Origin: Copromyces sp. CBS 386.78
Lineage: Eukaryota; Ascomycota; Sordariomycetes; Sordariales; Sordariaceae
Length of the DNA stretch: 64,000 nucleotides
Assembly (NCBI GenBank): GCA_030685235.1
Contig: MU839081.1
Location: forward strand, 310,001 to 374,000
Direction of reading: 5' to 3'
This document shows, piece by piece, positions 59,201 to 64,000 of the stretch (position 1 is the first letter of the stretch; each line of letters opens with the position of its first letter). Under the pieces are notes generated by a model. It was not told the DNA's origin and did not search any database. It worked only from the letters and a program-made list of their open reading frames with translations. The position numbers were made by a program, and so were the translations under genes.

Positions 59201-62200
59201 GAAGAAAAGTTATTCCGACTTCGCTAAGTAATTAAATCTTTACTTTAATATTAATAAAGAAATAGAATAAATAGAAATATTTGCCCTTAATATTTATCTT
59301 AATTTAAATTACATTTTACTACTTATTTACTACCGTATTAGCAATAATACTATTTAAAAATTTCCCGACGAATTTCTCTTAATTACAAAAGCCGATAAAT
59401 ATCCCGAATTCGGCGAAGTAATATATAAGGTAATAGAAATTAATTATAATATAATTAATATACTTAACTTGGGAAAAACCCTATTAAAATAGACTAAAAT
59501 AATATTATTCTATAATTAGTTAATATAAATATTCTATTAATTATATAATAAAATACCTTATACAACTTTTTTTAACTTTAATTTAGTAACAGTAACCAAT
59601 TTTCCTTTTACTTGAAAAATATAGTTTATACCCAGTAGGAAATTAATAATAAGGTTATATAAAAATACGGAAAAATTAATAGTATATTCGTATACGAATT
59701 AATAAATAGCGTTCGGGTATTTATAGTATTAATTTACTTCAACCCTCTAAACGAAGGAATAATAACCGAACTTATCCTACGAATACTATTCTATTTAATA
59801 AGAAATTATAGGGAGATTATTAAATTACCGAAAATAGTAGCCGAATAAGTTTGGATAATTCTAAAAGATAACGGCTAATATATATTCCTTAGGTATAATA
59901 TTTACTTCTTATAATAAATAAGCATCGATTTATTTCTTTTTATAGAAAGAGAATTAAATATATATTATTTATTTTATTTTTATTATATTAACCAATTATT
60001 CGCTTAGTATAAAATAAATTAATATAAATATTAAAATTAATTTCCTTTATAAATATACTAGTAAAAAGCTTAATTTAAATAATTAAACTATTTATATTCT
60101 ATTTTTCGTAGTATAATAATATCTGAAGTTAGACTATTCTACGTAATACTAATTTCTATAGAAAGTCGAAGTATTAAAGTATTAATAATATAAGAGGCGT
60201 AAAGAATCGAAATAAATTATAAAAGTATAAAATAGAAAGAAGTAAACTAATTATAAAAAATACGTATATATTATATTCTTTCCTATACTTTCCTCCTCCT
60301 AAATATCTATATAATCTTATATCTGTATATAATTAAATTTAATTTAACTTTTTAAAAATCCCGTCCTTATTACCGCTTTACTTATATATGTCTTTATCCT
60401 AAAGTATTATATTTATTTTACTATAAGGCGCCGACGAAGAAATAGAAATATTATTAGCGTATATCCTTTTTTTACGATTACGGCATTCTTTTATTTACTA
60501 CCCTATTCCCGTTACTTCTTATTACTTCTAAGCACGTTTACCTACTCCGTTCGACGGGACTTCGCTCCCGTTATTACTTTACTATTTTTCTTAAGAGAAG
60601 TCGATAATATTATAATAGAAACGTATTTAGGCGCAACTTAGTAAATATATATAAGTTTAGCGGTAGGTACTAATTATTTATATTAGCGAAGTAGGCTTAT
60701 ATTATTATTTTAAAAGCGAATATAAAAATTTATTGGGTATATTTTCTTCTTCCTACTATTTGATATCTATTTGGAATTATATTATATTTTATCCTTATAT
60801 TTTTTTTATAATTAATAATTGGCGATCGTTAACCTTTACCCCGTAGTAATTTATTACGGGGATTGTTTTTTACTTCCCAACCCTCTCCTTATTATCGTTA
60901 GCAATTATAAATTTTATAATTAGTTTTCTCTTATATTATTTTTTCTCCTCTCCTTCCTTCCGTCTTTTATACTATTTACTTTAATAATAAATTCTAGGTT
61001 AGCAAGTTCCCGTCCTGTCCTATCCTGTCCTTCTTTACTATTAAATTAATTTTCGATTATTTCCCGTCTAAAATAATTATTATTAAATACTTTTAATTAT
61101 ATTTGTTTATAGTAAAATATGGGTATATATTCCTAATATATTCAGCTAGTATTTTGAATAGGTATTAATATATTAATCCTACTATGAAAAAAATAAAGGA
61201 ATATACTTAATAATATATCGAAGCTAATTACTATATTATTGTAGGTAATTTAATATTATTATTGGCGTTTAGTATAGGTAGCGAAATTCTCCTCCCTTTA
61301 ACTTTAATTAATTTTATTTATAGTACTACCGTACTATTAGGTAAATTGTACCTAATAATTAATAAATTAGAATTAAATTTCCGAATTAGTTGTCTAATGA
61401 TTATCCTCTTCCTATAATATTAGTCCTTCCCTTATATTCTCCTATATATAACCGTTTAGTTATACTAACGCTAAAGTTAGAAGGCGAATTTATTGGACTA
61501 CTAATAAGTTTTATATATTTAATATTCTAATATTAAAATAATAAGTCAATTCGGGGGGAGTTATCGAAGTAAAGTAAATATTATACTAATTGCCGTAGTT
61601 AATATTAAGTTAAAAAAGTATAGGAGGGGAGAAAAATAGAAGTAAGCGGTAATAATAATTGTCGGTATAGTAAGTTATAAGGAAAGTTAATTGGATAATA
61701 GAATAATATATTTTAGTAGTTTGGTAGTGTTTAAAGCTTATATAGTGAATGGTGGGAGGTGATAACGGGTAAATAAAATTTATATTTGGTAATTAGGAAA
61801 AAAAGTTAACGGGGAAAGAAAAAAAAAAGAGGAGGGGGGAAGGGGAAGTTTAATATTATTAAGATATAAATAAAATAAGTGGGGTCGCGTCTTTTTATTA
61901 GCGGTAAAAACCGGAATATTTATATACCCTCCTTGCAATTGTTTTCTATATATTTCTAATACCTTTGTAAGTATATATAGTACAATTTTCTAAATTATAT
62001 AAGTTCTTTCTCTTCTTACTTATTAGTATTATTAATTAACGTTATAGTATTATAGTTAGTAACGACGGTAATATATAAATATATTAATTCGGTAGACGCT
62101 CCCCCCTTACCCTATTTCCGGAGAGTAGTTCTAATTATTTAATGTGGTTGGAAGTATATTCTATTTTTTATAAATGCGATGTAGGGCGATTGATAGTTGG

Positions 62201-62950
62201 CAATTATAAGCTAGTAAGACGGGACGCTGCGGTAAAATTTAGAGATTGGAGACGGGATTTGGAGATTTAGAAATAGGACTTAGAAGTTTGGGGATTGCGC
62301 TTATATTTCCGGTTGGCGAAAAGGGGGATTATATAAATTGAAATCGTACTAGTAGTAATGTAAAGAATTTAATAGTTAATTATAAAAACGCTAGAACTAG
62401 TAGTATATACTAGATAGAATAGTATTATAATAGTTTTAATAATAAAATATAAACTCTATTACAATATATACTTAAGTAACGTAAGAGAGCTAATAGAAAT
62501 CGGAGCGATATTATATATTAAATTATAAGTTATATTTAGGTCTAATATAGACGATTATTTAGCATTTAATTTTATAGAAGTAAATATTCAATTAAATAAA
62601 ATATTATTTATTATTATAGCTTTTAAAGTATAAGCTTATTTAAATGAGAAATTATTTAAATGTATAATTTATTAAATAATAAACTATATTAGAACGTAGT
62701 ATAATTGGTAACGAAATAATATTTTTATAGTAATAATTTATTGTAGCGATAATATTAGTTGTAAGAATAAGGTGCGAGTAAGAACGCTAAGGTACGTAGA
62801 ATATTTGTTTGTGCGCTGAAATGTTCGTGCGTTAATAAATGTTCGTGCTTTAATATATATTCCCTACTTATATGCTATACTGTCTGAATATACAAGCTAT
62901 ACTTTTAAACATTAAACGGTCTTCGCACTGTTAAAGTGTATATTATTTGC
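50291..62950. mobile_element. Second RIP-mutated island, unidentified repeat relics
   Basis: 12.7 kb of AT-rich DNA with CA and TG nearly absent over long stretches and no long open frame. It must derive from repeated DNA, most likely transposons, but I could not find an LTR pair or a clear reverse transcriptase motif. Less mutated patches occur at about 52,880-53,030, 55,310-55,440 and 62,150-62,340. A minus-strand stretch near 54,760-54,800 reads YYKYFGYNGRDYKFK, which might be a mutated CxxC-type zinc finger of a DNA transposase; this is a weak lead only. Confidence 0.75.
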
Positions 62951-64000
62951 AACTTACAGGTATAAAAATTATTGTTGAAAGCTAATATATATTGGACTCC
63001 CAACCCCTTACTAATATCATGCTGTAGACCTTGTTGAAAGGCACCCCCGTCCCTCCAAGGTTGAGCTTGCAATTGATTGGTGAATGGTGCCGTCCGATGT
63101 GATGAATGGGCTAGGCGACGGGCCAGCCTCACAGTCACAGCAGTCGAGGCGTACTTCTGGAATGCGCTACAGAAGGCAAAGCCGCAGTTTGATAGCGCTT
63201 GGCCGGCGAGCAGTTGCCCTCACTTCAGGCCCTCGCCGCATCAACACCTTACATACCTTCTATGGTCCGTGCGTGTAACCTCAAGCTCTCGTACCTGAAG
63301 CAACTAAGGTGGGGTCAAACCAGTTTTAGTAACATGCTGTACTGATTGTATACTATATGTACCGTGCACCCACTAAAGGTACGCTTTATACACAGCGTGC
63401 CTACTGCGTACATGGCTCTTTTCTCCTCTTACTCCCCTCAACTCTACTTCATGTCATGTAGAAACAGAGACGTTGTGTTGTCTTTGCTTATGGTTAGGTA
63501 CCTTCCAAGTTGAGTTTCTTATCGAAGTACGCTTTTTTTTCTTGAATCTGATGAGTTCGTTGTCACAAGCGCGATATCGTAATTTACTGTACTTGCCTGG
63601 AGACACCCCACGTCACAGTTGAGACTTCACAAGTGCTCCTTCTGTCAACTGGTGTTACATTTTGCCTCGTCTCTTTTATCCCGACAACACCTTCCCCGTT
63701 CTTATTCATGATAATGCCCCCTGCCGTTCGCGACAATCCGTTGGCTTAACTGACGCAGACAAGGACCGCATAAGTCCGGTCCACTTTAGACAACGGCCAT
63801 CAACCGTGTTTGCTCCAAGCGGAAGTCTCATTCTTTCACCCACCCCTCCGCCCCTCCATCCGTTACCGCGTCAACTCCTGTGGTGACGTTCCTCAATCCA
63901 GCCCATTTCATCACCCATCAACAGGACACTCCGACGTCCGTCGATCTGTGTCTACCTCTAATCAACAAGGACGTAACTGGACACACCGGTCATTATCCGC
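62951..64000. other. Normal-composition DNA beyond the RIP island
   Basis: CA and TG return sharply after about 62,950. Open frames are short and overlapping. The last 200 bp are CT-rich and CA-rich like the promoters seen elsewhere in the window, so a plus-strand gene may start beyond the right edge. No gene can be assigned within the window. Confidence 0.45.

Overview
The window looks like a chromosomal segment of a filamentous ascomycete, very probably Neurospora crassa or a close relative. Three things point there. About 24 kb is AT-rich DNA from which CA and TG dinucleotides have almost vanished and TA is enriched, which is the signature of repeat-induced point mutation (RIP). The genes have short GTRAGT...YAG introns with CTRAC-type branch sites. 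The spliced products match ascomycete families closely; the set NOX-2, a MUS-44-type FEN1, an MSS-4-type PIP5K and a 201-residue complex I subunit fits N. crassa as I remember it, but I could not run a search.

Layout. 1-11,540 is a RIP-degraded transposon island. A minus-strand LINE relic, with endonuclease and reverse transcriptase motifs still legible, is interrupted by one complete Gypsy-type LTR retrotransposon (2563-10003; two 255-bp LTRs, 5-bp target duplication, polypurine tract). 11,541-50,290 is gene-bearing DNA of normal composition. 50,291-about 62,950 is a second RIP island with no recognisable intact gene. 62,951-64,000 returns to normal composition without an assignable gene.

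Genes, left to right: a PIP4P 5-kinase (mss-4, +, 3 exons); SYS1 Golgi membrane protein (-, 2 exons); the assembly factor COA6 (+, 2 exons), divergent from sys1; a disordered protein of unknown function (-) with an in-frame TAG in its model; a 1010-residue DUF6604-like protein (-); mitochondrial glutaryl-CoA dehydrogenase (-, 2 exons); an 89-residue cysteine-containing protein (+); a UBC4/5-type ubiquitin-conjugating enzyme (+, 4 exons); NADPH oxidase nox-2 (+, 3 exons); flap endonuclease FEN1 (mus-44, +, 4 exons including a 5-nt microexon); a cytochrome b5/acyl-CoA dehydrogenase fusion (+, 3 exons); and a Tim17/22-family complex I subunit of NUJM/NDUFA11 type (-, 4 exons).

The genes do not form one pathway. 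They are housekeeping genes of membrane traffic, mitochondria, DNA repair, ubiquitin transfer and redox signalling, separated by intergenic stretches of about 0.4-3.7 kb. The most striking signal is in the retrotransposon: its two LTRs are reciprocal mosaics, each RIP-mutated only on its inner side, and they switch at the same LTR position. Also notable are the FEN1 microexon carrying the first catalytic aspartate, a diverged tandem duplication at 33.1-33.7 kb, and the stop codon inside the otherwise open frame at 22,817.
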